A DNA stretch of 64,000 nt from Mytilus californianus (taxonomy: Eukaryota > Mollusca > Bivalvia > Mytilida > Mytilidae): assembly GCF_021869535.1 (NCBI RefSeq), contig NW_026262739.1, forward strand, positions 434,001-498,000, given 5' to 3'. The notes under the pieces were generated by a model. The model was not told the origin of the DNA. It was given only the letters and a program-made list of their open reading frames with translations, and made no database searches. This document shows, piece by piece, positions 21,769-33,474 of this stretch (within the stretch, counting starts at the first letter, position 1; every line of letters starts with the position of its first letter). The translations under genes and the position numbers were made by a program.

Positions 21769-21910
21769 GTTACACAGTTTGTCAGTGACCTAATATGGTT
21801 ATATGGTGTCAGTAAATTCAATATGGGTTGCGAGCATTACTCTTACCCCATATGAAATTTATTGACACCATATATAAATACCATATCAGGTCACTAACAC
21901 ACTGTGTAAC
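21769..21910. mobile_element. 142-bp foldback element (MITE-like)
   Basis: The sequence is nearly a perfect hairpin. GTTACACAGTTTGTCAGTGA at the left pairs with TCACTAACACACTGTGTAAC at the right; then TAATATGGTTATATGGTGTC pairs with GACACCATATATAAATACCA. About 62 bases per arm enclose a 17-base loop around GCGAGCATTACTC. No protein is encoded. A target duplication is not evident. Confidence 0.8.
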
Positions 21911-22654
21911 TAATTATACCCTGTCTGACTGTCTGTCAATGTAATTTTTTAGCCAAGCTCCTACTAAGTAGATGGATGGATAATGATAAACTTTGCACTG
22001 TTGTAGTACACTACATAAGGATGTGTATGACAGAAGATATGGTAAAGGGGAGATAATCCAGCTCACTTAGTCAAATAATGAAATATGTGTAAAAGCACAA
22101 CTCCTCTTAAACTGTTAGATGGATTTCAATGAAAATTTACTCAAAGCTAGTATCTTATATATGTAAATGTGCATAAAGAAATATCACCTTGTTCGATAAG
22201 GTGCAAGTTTTTTTAAAAAGGCTTATACACTGACTTTGACCAAGAAATCAAATATTCAGGAATATAAACAGGGCATCTGAATATGAAAATACAAACAAAA
22301 AATCAACAGACAACACAAAGTCTAACCTATTATTATTTTTACCCTATAACCTACACAAAGATGAATTATAGAGAACAGATGTGAAAAAACGCATTTTTGA
22401 CTAATTTATACGTTAAAAAATCTTGTATGTTATATGGTGGTCAAGTGATGTCAAATCCAGTATATATGATCCCCGAACCGGAATTCAATGCAAAACATCT
22501 CAGAATGAGTAGACTCAGGTACCAGAACAAGTACTTCAGGCTATGGGCATGGCTAAAAATGATATACGTCTACTGTCACTTTACTTTATATGTACTTCTG
22601 TGTTCATTGCAAGGTAAATATATATATAGGTTAAAGTATTTTCTTTTCTTATAG

Positions 22655-23661
22655 GTGTAAATATACAAAGGTATGACTACAGTGAATCCCAAGATGGCAA
22701 GTCATACTGTGATGCTAAAATTGCTCATATGAGAGCAAGGCTGAGGAAATATGCAAGCAATGGGGGTAACATATCATGTTCAGAAGACATGAAAAAAGCC
22801 TTGGATTACGGAGATGGTGTGCCAGGATGTCACATTGCCCATGTTGAGATTCCTCAACCAGCTGATCAATTCACACTTCAGCGAAAAATAAAGGGGATCA
22901 CAAAGATTTCTAATGTACAATTTGAAGATTATGGTCAAATAAAATATTGGAGAAACTACAACGTCGGTGTTGGTCACATTTTGTCAATTACACCTATTAA
23001 CCTAGAGTCAACCTTAAATATATTTTCAGACTTTAAAGTTCCTTGTAAAGACACTGGAAATATATTAGCTGCTCGAGAAAAACAAACCTCTGAGGAAACT
23101 CAGTCTGATGTTAATCTGACATGTCCTGAACCAAATTGCAATACAGTATTGCATTCTTATTCCGAACTGAATGACCACTGCTTTATTGGTATCCATCACT
23201 ACCTGTCAACATTTGATGGTATCAAAATGAAATGGCGTGACATTTGTTTGGATATTGATTCTACCTCATCAAAAACCAAACAAAGCACCCTTTCATCCAG
23301 CATAAGTGAATTGTCCCTTGGATGGGCACTGAAAAAGGACAGAAAAAATGCTCGGTTTTCAGAAAAGGTAAAAGTTTACCTTAAAGGTGTGTTTGATGAG
23401 GGCGAAAGCAGTGGCAACAAAGCCAACCCGGTTAATGTTTCCAGGAACTTGAAAGTTTGCCATGATTGTGATGGAATGAAAATGTTTACACCAAAGGACT
23501 ACTTACAACCCAGTCAAATTATTTCCTATTTTTCAAGACTGGCAGTGCTGTCCAGAGCTCCAGCAACAAATGTAGTTGAAGACGATATTGACAGTACCAT
23601 AGCAATAATTAATCAAGCAGAAGCACTGGAAGAACTTGTGAATCTTAATATTTTTGTTTGA
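22655..23661 (+). CDS. terminal exon, C2H2 zinc-finger protein of unknown family
   Basis: The frame is open from the splice acceptor TTTCTTTTCTTATAG|GTG at 22654/22655 to TGA at 23659-23661; ATG at 22729 is internal. Near the start YSESQDGKSYCDAKIAHMRA and then NGGNISCSEDMKKALDYGDG form a block I have seen in cnidarian and mollusc proteins of possible transposon origin (a Q-x-GK-x-x-CD motif). The middle has a C2H2-like finger, LTCPEPNCNTVLHSYSELND then HCFIGIHH. The rest is polar. The 310+ residues are uninterrupted, so the exon may be under constraint or young. A possible polyadenylation signal AATAAA lies at 23728-23733. The 5' exons are not identified; the 22397-22654 frame is not a convincing partner. 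The function is unknown. Confidence 0.65.
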
Positions 23662-23727
23662 GAGTGACTTGCTGTTAATTCAGAAATTATTGCTTGCATT
23701 TATTATTCTGATATCATTCCAAAATGA

Positions 23728-23733
23728 AATAAA
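23728..23733 (+). promoter_or_regulatory. candidate polyadenylation signal
   Basis: AATAAA 67 bases after the stop of the zinc-finger exon, the expected place for 3' end formation. Such hexamers are frequent in this AT-rich DNA. Confidence 0.3.
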
Positions 23734-23889
23734 AGTTATTGTGATTTATAACAGGAAAACAAACAAATTTTATCATTCAAAATGTGAGATTATATTATTA
23801 CAATACTCATCCGGTTGCAGTTTTCGAAATAACAAAAACTTTGCAATAATTTATGATTTTACAGTAAGGATGTCTATTGGTCAAATTTA

Positions 23890-24697
23890 AAATAACAAGA
23901 ATTGTATATTACACAGATTTATAACCTACAATTTGAAAATTTAATCTATTGTCAAATTTAAAATAAAAAAGAATTTTATATGGTTGCTCTGAATTAAATG
24001 AACTTTGACATCAAAACAAAATAAACTAAAAAAAAATTATAGTCTCTTGACTGCAGCTTTCAAAATATAAGACATTTGAAAATGGTGAAAAAAAGTTTTT
24101 TCTAGGTTTTACCTTATGTCCTGTATCATTGGGAATGTTTTTGACTTAAACTAAGAAATTGAAATGATCTATTGAACAGATATATGAAAAGAAAAGTAAG
24201 GTTTTGTGTGAAAAATATTTTACGCTATTTGTATTTGGAGATTAACGTTTTGACTAAAGTATTGAGCATGAAAAAAGTAGAAAACAAGTTTGCTTGTGTC
24301 CTTTGTGTATGACATAAAAATTGAAACTTTTATTCATTGTGCAATGTACGTTGAAGTATTATATATACATATACATAAATCTAATAACTCCTTGCTATCT
24401 GAAGCACTCATATTATCTCAATCCCTTTTTACTCAGAATAAAAAAATGTTGGTTTGGATGTATTGATAGTTTGGCAAAATATTAAGATTTAAGTCATATT
24501 TTAACCTTAAAGAATAAGTTAAAACCTTTTCTTTTTAATAAACTCAAGTTAAAGCACAATATAATATGGAAAATATATATATTTGATGAATGAGTAAATC
24601 AGCAACATGGAAACAAATTGAGAACATATAGGCCAGACTTGGGGTCAATTACACTGGAATGTAATTAATTGAATTACACATTACATTGCAAAAATAT
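23890..24697. other. AT-rich non-coding stretch
   Basis: No gene seen. Near 24635-24690 the motif GTAATTAATTGAATTACA begins; it resumes to the right of the element at 25143-25200. Confidence 0.4.
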
Positions 24698-25117
24698 CCC
24701 CAAGGGTGACTGGGGAATAGAAGTATGGTCACCATTGGTCTTCCTCCGACCGGCGGTAAAACCCTCGTCAAAGTGGGGCGTCCGTTTGGCTGTGCGGGAT
24801 GTACAAATTTGCAGCCACGTCCGGTCAGAATTGGGACGTTAAATCCGATGCCTCGTGTAAAGAGAGTGCCACGCTCTTTGCACGTTAAGAACCCTTGCAA
24901 CAACTCTTTGAGGGGTCCGTAGGTGACCTGTTGCAAGGCTAAATTTCTGTCCATATCCAATATACCCTCATTTCCCGTGGCAGTCTAAATTTCTCCGACC
25001 TTAATCCCTTAATCTATTACAGAACCTACCTATTGTATTTATTGTGACCTTGTTCTCGTCCTGAATATGCATGAAATATTTGCCACTGGACGTTAAGCAA
25101 CCAACAATCAATCAATC
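24698..25117 (+). mobile_element. SINE-like element, copy 4 (left border of the segmental duplication)
   Basis: Full-length copy. The left flank ends ATTGCAAAAATAT; the matching duplicate ATTGCAAAAAT is missing on its right but is present to the right of copy 7 at 31816-31826. This links the two copies to one ancestral insertion. Confidence 0.92.
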
Positions 25118-25118
25118 A

Positions 25119-27582
25119 CTAATTACCATTACACAGTTTTTGAAATGTAATTAATTGAATTACAATTACTTTACTAAAGTAATTAATTAAATTACACATT
25201 ACAATTTATCATATTTTTTTTAAACATTGTTTACAATATATATAGCATGTGTAAAATATTCATGTAAGCTTTCAGCATAGTTTAAGCAATGTATTTGATC
25301 ACCATAAGAAGTTTTAATGTTTTGTCATTTAGTCTACATCTCTCTGGTCCAAACACGTTTGGACAAGAGCTGATGTGGCCGGTATTGCTAGATCATAAGA
25401 TGTGTTGATGGAAGAGGGAATGTGTTCCTATCAACTTGAAAAATTGTTTAAGCGTTTTTGACATTGTCCGAAAAACGCAAAAATTTCGACCCTTTATTAT
25501 GAATAATCAATTATGAATACACGAGATATCAAAAATACCTACGCGGGAGTGTTAAGGCAGGACATACGTTTTGTTGTAATAAAAATAGAGGTTTTGGCGA
25601 TATTATTTTGTGTTTGCTACAAAATCATTTATCAGTGAGAAAAACCCCAACTTCTATTGTAATATAACAAGCGGAATGTCTACTTTCATTTTTAACAAAA
25701 AAATTGCCCATGTCTAAGTCACGTGACCCGTCACGTGATTTTATTTATATATATTTAATAAAAACAGTAAATCGAAAAGTACAAGCTTTTATCGACCACC
25801 TTTCCTAAAAAAATTGGGCTTATTTTATTCAGAAAATTCTTTTTTATGATGAAAGTGATGTCCGCTCAAATTGTTCTGTAAAAGAGACCTGCTAGAAATA
25901 AAATTTCGTCAGATTTTCATACCATGGTCAAAACCAGAGAGAACACAAGTTGTTTTGATATCCTTATTAAGTGAATCTTTTAAACGGACAGCACTTTCTA
26001 TAAACCATTTATATTCAGGATTCTAAAACCGTATGGATTATAGAGCATCGATGGTTATGAAAGCTTGTACTTTCTCTCTGAAGGTTGGTCGTTGATTGAA
26101 ATTTAGGCTTCTCCATTGCCATCAAGCGCTCAACTGACGGCAAGGGGAGATTATCAAATATTTGCTTTTTAAAAAGCTGGAAATTACAATTCCATAAACA
26201 AAGGGTGTCGTTGTAGATTTTATCGAGTAATTGGATACTTTCTCACATTTTAAAATAAAATTGTATTTTATAACCCACCCTCTGCCTTTGTTGTTTCATT
26301 AAAAGATCCAACAAATAAATAATATGTCTGGTTTGTATCCATATCCATATGATACAAGTTGTTTTTTTTCAAGATATAGCCTAGGACATCATCAGTCAAC
26401 CGCATATGTTAAGAAAATCCACATTGGTATACGAGATGTAAATAAATGACAAACAAAATGTGCAATTCCAACAGTATAACTCTGCTCCTAGTTGAACGAA
26501 TGGAAATATAAAAAAGGGGGGGGGGGGGGTTGCATTCCGAATTTTGAACTCGACACATCAATGAATTTTCAAGCTTAATTATCCTACACTTCCATTTTAT
26601 TCACTGGGAGTTTATGACTAAATTAACCTACCTTTCAACAACTTTCTCTATAAATCATTCATATAAATTATTATGTACCCCATACATATATTTTAGTATT
26701 GATCATTTTCTGACATCTTGGACTGAAGAGAAAAATATTCAGGTTTGCCACATTTTTTTTCTCCATCAACTTATTCATACACGTCCGAAAAAAGTGTTTT
26801 CAGCTTTCATACCTTTTAATATGTTGGACTATGTACGAGGGTTCGATTCCCTCCCTGAGCTTAAAATATAAATTCATGCTGGTGCAAAGAGGGTAAATTG
26901 CTCAGTGACCCCGCATAGTCCATCATGCTTCCAGGATTCATTTTACATGTATTATTTTTCCAATTTCAAAACCAGTTTTTTTATGTTGTATATCTCGGCT
27001 AGATTTGTTTCCCTGTAAACACTGTCATTTTTTTTCCTCTCTGAACTTGCAATATTGTGTATTAAAGTTTCATATTTAAAGTGTAATGTGAAATTTGAAA
27101 ATTTCATTTTTTTTTTTGGCAAACAAATAAATTTACTGCATTACTTCCATGGAACCAACTTGACAATGGATGCCACCTAAAAGTCAAAGACAAGAAAAAA
27201 AACTTTTTCCATCTTTAAAATTTATTTCATAATCATGATAGTGCAATTTATTTATTTCAACAACACAACAAAACAGACGCCTAGTGAGGTAGCTGAAAGA
27301 GATACAATAACAAGAAAAAACTGTTTAGGGATAACACCTACATAGAAGTTATTCGGTTAAGCAGGGGCATTTTCAAAGACGTATAAACTGTAAGATATCA
27401 CATACCAAACATCTAAGCCAAATTTATTAGATTTATGTAAGACTCCTATTAGAGAAGTGTGCCATTTTAAGGTCAACAACTGGTTGTCCAGTGATGCGTG
27501 TGAGATCACGAGGTTCTTGGTACACCATAAATCAATCTTATCTTAGACAGAAGCCTATGATGATTAAACCGCCACATTCCTT
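25119..27582 (+). repeat. segmental duplication, block A, copy 1
   Basis: Near-identical to 31838-34747 (start offset 6719 bp). It holds no recognised gene, only AT-rich DNA, a G13 run at 26517-26529 (G9 in the other copy) and the structured element at 26825. Copy 2 differs by an inserted element, a small insertion near 34570 and scattered substitutions. Confidence 0.95.
26825..26922 (+). other. 98-base three-way-junction-like inverted repeat with a T-arm-like hairpin
   Basis: The outer stem TGGACTATG pairs with CATAGTCCA at the far end. Inside, GAGGG-TTCGATT-CCCTC is a perfect 5-bp, 7-nt-loop hairpin identical in form to a tRNA T-arm and to a pol III B box. CTGAGC then pairs with GCTCAG around a ~37-base loop. 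No acceptor or D-arm fits a normal tRNA. The block is unchanged in the duplicate at 33976-34073. Confidence 0.55.
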
Positions 27583-29139
27583 CAGGGCTTTCAATAACTT
27601 TTCAATGAACAGGCTGTTTACTAATTTGAAGTGGCTGACCAAAAAAGGGGGGGTCAGGTGGGCTTGCCCCCCGAAATTTTTTTTTGACCTTACATTGAAA
27701 ATGGTGCACTCTGAGGCATTTTCAAACTATTTACAAGTGCATAAAAAATGGGGTTTCATAGGAATGTTATCTTTTTTTTTTAGCTTGTAAGGTCAATCTT
27801 GTGATATTGCGTATTAAAATAAGACAAATAAAAATATATCAAAAATAATCTTAATTGTTATTGTAGTGCCAGATTTCGCAAAAAGTAAGAAAGCAACGGA
27901 GGGTCAGCATAAAATATTAATACCAAGACTCCGTGTTGAAGGCCTTACTTTGACCTATAATGGTTTACTTTTACAAATTTTGACTTGTATGGAGAGTTGT
28001 CTCATTGGCACTCATACCACATCTTCTTATATTTATGTAGAGACCTACATATATATGTCATCTGCAAAATCTGACAATTTCAGTTTTGATCCAGAAAAGA
28101 AATATTATTTTCATGTGTTCTATATTTCAATAAAAACATGCAAATCTGGGAAAGGACATATATGCTGAAGTGGGAAAATGTCTTCCCCTTCTTAGCCAAC
28201 ACTTTTAACAAAGGCTTCCATTCGAGATAGGTTAATGTAAAAAAAATTCAAACTGAGGCAGGACCCATCTTAACATTGGTACTTTTTTCAACGAGTGGGC
28301 TAATGATCAGCAAGGGGAAAATTATAACTGAAAAAAATAAAGAGAGCCTTGGCATAGCCTTGGCATTTACCCTCCTACCTACTTTTTCAGTAAAACTTGA
28401 CGGGAAAGGTCCAACTATAAATAAAAAAATGGGAAGCCTTCCTCCTATCCTAGGCTTCCTTGATGGCCCCATCCACAACAAATGGGTAATGACAAACCTG
28501 GAACTATATACTACAAACTGGAGAGAAAAGGTCCCAAAAAAAAGCTTGGGCAGGCCTCATTTATATAAACATGAGACTGTACAGACCTTCTAAGGCTTCT
28601 TTGAAATTTAATAACTTCAAATAAAAAGTTTAAGCTGTAAATGGCTCCAATGATTTTGTCTTTTTGCTGGTAAAGAAATCATTTACTTTTGGTCTTTCAT
28701 TTCATTCAGTTTCATTTAATTTATTTACATGCAATTTAAAAAATTGCCTCCTAAAACTTTTTAATTTTGGTTTCTCATGAGTTATCCATTGATAACATAC
28801 GTTTTTATTTCGATATCTCTCTTGATTTTACCATTGACAATCTTGATCATTCAAGCGATTGATTGAAGATCGTATTTGAATGCAGGCAAACGTCTTACTG
28901 ACGCCGATTTTAAGTTTACTTTCAGTCAGACAAAATGGCCCAGTCGGTTATAAAAAGCCATCGTTTTTGAAAAATCTATGAAACTAAAAACTCCATGAGA
29001 CAAAAGGTTAATAAAACTTTGTTTTTATTTTATTCTCTTCAAAAATATTTTTTGTTTAAGCATTTGAACCGGCGATTTCCGTCTTTTAAAACGGCGACAT
29101 TCCGCCGGGTGCCGGCTCTTAATGAAAACCCTGTTCCTT
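27583..29139 (+). other. 1557-bp segment absent from the other duplicate
   Basis: This stretch lies between two TTCCTT hexamers (27577-27582 and 29134-29139). Block-A DNA in copy 2 passes straight from CCACATTCCTT to GTGATCTACG. It contains a fragment of the mussel repeat at about 27890-28027 (reverse of ATGTGGTATGAGTGCCAATG) and no recognised gene. The Pro-rich frames around 28250-28590 have no motif. Confidence 0.85.
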
Positions 29140-30352
29140 GTGATCTACGAATGGAGTTTTTATTTAAGCTTATTAAGAAAAACATCAAGCACATGTTTCC
29201 AAAATAGACTGAGAAAATATAAGTGTAAGAACAAGTTCTGTACCAGCATTAAATGACATTGCAAACTTCAATAAATGTTCGGTGTGATGGTATGATAAGT
29301 TTATCTAGGTAAAGATCTTTATATACATCCTGTTTAAATGTTCTATATGTACGTAGTTTCCATTTCTGTTTGAAGTCGGACATAAGTTTTACATGTATTG
29401 CATTGTTAACTTGCTGCTTATCAATGTCAGTGTCATTAAACAAGCTCGCTATCCCACATGATTCAAATTGACCATAAATACTAAAATTTGAGTTTTTGCA
29501 CACTCGATGACGTCTGAAATTCTGCTCTGCCCAGTTGTTTATTTTCTTATTTAGTCTACTTTCATCCATATATCGTGACCGATTGCAGTAGTTTATGATT
29601 ACCCGCCATTGTTTCACAAACATGTTTCGTCATACACAAGTTTTCACCTGTGTAACGGTCTAATGATTTTGGGAAAAGAAAGACAATCCAAATTAATAAT
29701 TTTCACTTTCATACGTACAATGTATGTTGAAATGACGCCTGAAAGGTATAAATTACATGTAGTTGACGCTTCATACGTACAAATACCATTGTTAAGTAAC
29801 ATTTAATGTATAAAGTAGATACTTATGTCGCTTGTGTTGTTTTCTCTATTAAAACCAGCAACTATTACTGCCTCCGGTTACATAGGCGTTTTTAATTGAC
29901 AAATTATATATTTGATTGTTGATTGTACTGTAAACCACCAATTTATTTTCTATTACCTGTGTCACGTACAAAAAATAATTGACACTTATTGTCCAGTGTC
30001 TTGCATTCTTGCGGCAGGTAGAGACGCAATGGATAAATTTCCTAAGATTATTATATTTCTTGAGAGCGTCACAACACCTCACAGGCCGCCTTGCCCTTGG
30101 TGCACTACGCTCCTGAATCTGCACTAATTCCATGATGGGATGGTGCTATGAATAAAGAAAACATACCATCGGACGTAGATTTCCCTCAAGATAATATGTA
30201 TGAAGTTTTTGTCAGTATAAAGTGTGTGTCGTAATTTCGTCCTTCTGAAATTGACATTCATTAAGAAACAGTGGTTTGATTCCGCCAGTGTACTTTATCC
30301 GGAGGAAGAAAATCCCCAGTGATTTTTATCCACCAACAAAAAATCACTACCC
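29140..30352 (+). repeat. segmental duplication, block B, copy 1
   Basis: Near-identical to 34748-35961 (offset 5612 bp at the right end). It contains the retroelement-like coding relic at 29249-29623 and a second minus-strand frame (29849-30133, MELVQIQERSAPRARRPVRC) with no recognised domain. Confidence 0.95.
29249..29623 (-). pseudogene. retroelement ORF C-terminal-like fragment, copy 1
   Basis: The 124-codon frame has NNWAEQNFRRHRVCKNSNFS, then ASLFNDTDIDKQQVNNAIHV and SDFKQKWKLRTYRTFKQDVY. This order (an NWA helix, a region before a KLRTY-FK block, then a short basic end) resembles the region after the reverse transcriptase domain in bivalve non-LTR ORFs. There is no RT core here. It is duplicated at 34861-35259 with a few replacements (S/R, G/S, K/T), so both copies have stayed open since the duplication. 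Confidence 0.4.
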
Positions 30353-30777
30353 CCCAAGGGTGACTGGGGAATAGAAATATGGTCACTACAGGTCTTCTTC
30401 CGACCGGCAGTAGAACCCTTGCCAAAGTGGGGCGTCCGTTTGGTTGTGCGGGATGTACAAGTACGCAGCCACGTCCGGTCAGAATGGGGACGTTAAATCC
30501 GATGCCTCGTGTAGAGAGAGTGTCACGCTCTCTGCACGTTAAGAACCCTTGCAACAACTCTTTGAGGGGTCCGTAGGTGACCTGTTGCAAGGCTAAATTT
30601 CTGTCCCTATCCAATTTACCCTCATTTTCCAGTGGCAGTCTAAATTTCCCCGACCTTCTTCTCGGATGGCGTACATTACAGGACCTACCTATTGTATTTA
30701 TTGTTAATTTGTTCTCGTCCTGAATATGCATGAAATATTTGCCACTGGACGTTAAGCAACCAACAATTAATCAATCA
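30351..30777 (+). mobile_element. SINE-like element, copy 5 (variant subfamily)
   Basis: Diagnostic changes shared with copy 6: CTACAGGTCTTCTTCCGACC, AGTAGAACCCTTGCC, AAGTACGCAGCC, and hairpin arms GTGTAGAGAG/CTCTCTGCAC. The hairpin (30509-30537) is intact, with a G-C pair in place of A-T. Confidence 0.93.
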
Positions 30778-30883
30778 TCTGAAATTGACATTCATTAAGA
30801 AACAGTGGTTTGATTCCGCCAGTGTACTTTATCCGGAGGAAGAAAATCCCCAGTGATTTTTATCCACCAACAAAAAATCACTA

Positions 30884-31310
30884 CCCCCAAGGGTGACTGG
30901 GGAATAGAGATATGGTCACTACAGGTCTTCTTCCGACCGGCAGTAGAACCCTTGCCAAAGTGGGGCGTCCATTTGGTTGGGCGGGATGTACAAGTACGCA
31001 GCCACGTCTGGTCAGAATGGGGACGTTAAATCCGATGCCTCGTGTAGAGAGAGTGTCACGCTCTCTGCACGTTAAGAACCCTTGCAACAACTCTTTGAGG
31101 GGTCCGTAGGTGACCTGTTGCAAGGCTAAATTTCTGTCCCTATCCAATTTACCCCCATTTTCCAGTGGGAGTCTAAATTTCCCCGACCTTCTTCTCGGAT
31201 GGCCTACATTACAGGACCTACCTATTGTATTTATTGTTAATTTGTTCTCGTCCTGAATATGCATGAAATATTTGCCACTGGACGTTAAGCAACCAAAAAT
31301 CAATCAATCA
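30884..31310 (+). mobile_element. SINE-like element, copy 6 (variant subfamily)
   Basis: About 98% the same as copy 5, including the diagnostic changes. It arose with its flank by tandem duplication, so it is not an independent insertion. Confidence 0.93.
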
Positions 31311-31386
31311 TCTGAAATTGACATTCATTAAGAAACAGTGGTTTGATTCCGCCAGTGTACTTTTATCCACCAACAAAAAATCACTA

Positions 31387-31815
31387 CCCCCAAGGGTGAC
31401 TGGGGAACAGAAGTATGGTCACCATTGGTCTTCCTCCGACCGGCAGTAAAACCCGTGCTAAAGTGGGGCGTCCGTTTGGCTGTGCGCGATGTACAAATTT
31501 GCAGTCACGTCCGGTCAGAATGGGGACGTTAAATCCGATGCCTCGTGTAAAGAGAGTGCCACGCTCTTTGCACGTTAAGAACCCTTGCAACAACTCTTTG
31601 AGGGGTCCGTAGGTGACCTGTTGCAAGGCTAAATTTCTGTCCCTATCCAATATACCTTCATTTCCCGTGGCAGTCTAAATTTCTCCGACCTTAATCCCTT
31701 AATCTATTACAGAACCTACCTATTGTATTTATTGTGAACTTGTTCTCGTCCTGAATATGCATGAAATATTTGCCACTGGACGTTAAGCAACCAACAATCA
31801 ATCAATCAATCAATC
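31387..31815 (+). mobile_element. SINE-like element, copy 7 (recombinant junction)
   Basis: Its left flank is the end of block B and its right flank is the start of block A (ATTGCAAAAATGATCAATTA, then CTAATTACCATTACACAG). Its sequence is of the common subfamily, unlike copies 5 and 6. This is the expected product of recombination between the element left of A and the element right of B. Confidence 0.92.
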
Positions 31816-33053
31816 ATTGCAAAAATGATCAATTACACTAATTACCATTACACAGTTTTTGAAATGTAATTAATTGAATTACAATTACTTTACTAAAGTA
31901 ATTAATTAAATTACACATTACAATTTATCATATTTTTTTTAAACATTGTTTACAATATATATAGCATGTGTAAAATATTCATGTAAGCTTTCAACATAGT
32001 TTAAGCAATGTATTTGATCACCATAAGAAGTTTTAATGTTTTGTCATTTAGTCTACATCTCTCTGGTCAAAACACGTTTGGACAAGAGCTGATGTGGCCG
32101 GTATTGCTAGATCATAAGATGTGTTGATGGAAGAGGGAATGTGTTCCTATCAACTTGAAAAATTGTTTAAGCGTTTTTGACATTGTCCGAAAAACGCAAA
32201 AATTTCGACCCTTTATTATGAATAATCAATTATGAATACACGAGATATCAAAAATACCTACGCGGGAGTGTTAAGGCAGGACATACGTTTTGTTGTAATA
32301 AACATAGAGGTTTTGGCGATATTATTTTGTGTTTGCTACAAAATCATTTATCAGTGAGAAAAACCCCAACTTCTATTGTAATATAACAAGCGGAATGTCT
32401 ACTTTCATTTTTAACAAAAAAATTGCCCATGTCTAAGTCACGTGACCCGTCACGTGATTTTATTTATATATATTTAATAAAAACAGTAAATCGAAAAGTA
32501 CAAGCTTTTATCGACCACCTTTCCTAAAAAAATTGGGCTTATTTTATTCAGAAAATTCTTTTTTATGATGAAAGTGATGTCCGCTCAAATTGTTCTGTAA
32601 AAGAGACCTGCTAGAAATAAAATTTCGTCAGATTTTCATACCATGGTCAAAACCAGAGAGAACACAAGTTGTTTTGATATCCTTATTAAGTGAATCTTTT
32701 AAACGGACAGCACTTTCTATAAACCATTTATATTCAGGATTCTAAAACCGTATGGATTATAGAGCATCGATGGTTATGAAAGCTTGTACTTTCTCTCTGA
32801 AGGTAGGTCGTTGATTGAAATTTAGGCTTCTCCATTGCCATCAAGCGCTCAACTGACGTCAAGGGGAGATTATCAAATATTTGCTTTTTAAAAAGCTGGA
32901 AATTACAATTCCATAAACAAAGGGTGTCGTTGTAGATTTTATCGAGTAATTGAATACTTTCTCACATTTTTAAATAAAATTGTATTTTATAACCCACCCT
33001 CTGCCTTTGTTGTTTCATTAAAAGATCCAACAAATAAATAATATGTCTGGTTT

Positions 33054-33474
33054 CCCCCCAAGGGTGACTGGGGAATAGAAGTATGGTCACCATTGGTCTT
33101 CCTCCGACCGGCAGTAAAACCCTTGCTAAAGTGGGGCGTCCGTTTGGCTGTGCGGGATGTACAAATTTGCAGCCACGTCCGGTCAGAATGGGGACGTTAA
33201 ATCCGATGTCTCGTGTAAAGAGAGTGCCACGCTCTTTGCACGTTAAGAACCCTTGCAAAAACTCTTTGAGGGGTCCGTAGGTGACCTGTTGCAAGGCTAA
33301 ATTTCTGTCCCTATCCAATATACCCTCTTTTCCCGTGGCAGTCTAAATTTCACCGACCTAAATCCCGGAAGCCCCTATTACAGAACCTACCTATTGTATT
33401 TATTGTTAACTTGTTCTCGTCCTGAATATGCATGAAATATTTGCCACTGGACGTTAAGCAATCAACAATCAATC
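33054..33474 (+). mobile_element. SINE-like element, copy 8 (with an empty site in the paralogue)
   Basis: 421 bp flanked by AATATGTCTGGTTT at 33040-33053 and 33475-33488. Block A copy 1 has a single AATATGTCTGGTTT near 26322 and no element. This defines the exact element ends, and the insertion post-dates the duplication. Confidence 0.98.

Larger units (their letters stand above)
30244..31386 (+). repeat. tandem array of flank plus element (period about 533 bp)
   Basis: The ~107-bp segment TCTGAAATTGACATTCATTA ... AAAAATCACTACCCCC precedes element copies 5 and 6 at 30244 and 30778. A shortened version (missing about 30 bp around the GGAGGAAG block) precedes copy 7 at 31311. The same segment precedes copy 9 at about 35855. 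Confidence 0.92.

Noticed and set aside
24725-24922. 65-codon sense frame in the SINE-like element as a gene
   Set aside because: It recurs in every young copy at the same place, lacks any domain, and overlaps an equally open antisense frame; descent from one source explains it.
26825-26922. canonical tRNA gene
   Set aside because: Only the T-arm-like hairpin fits; no D-arm, anticodon arm or acceptor in normal order.
29849-30133. 94-codon minus frame in block B as a gene
   Set aside because: It is duplicated at 35461 by the segmental duplication, but no domain or splice context supports it; the opposite strand is equally open.
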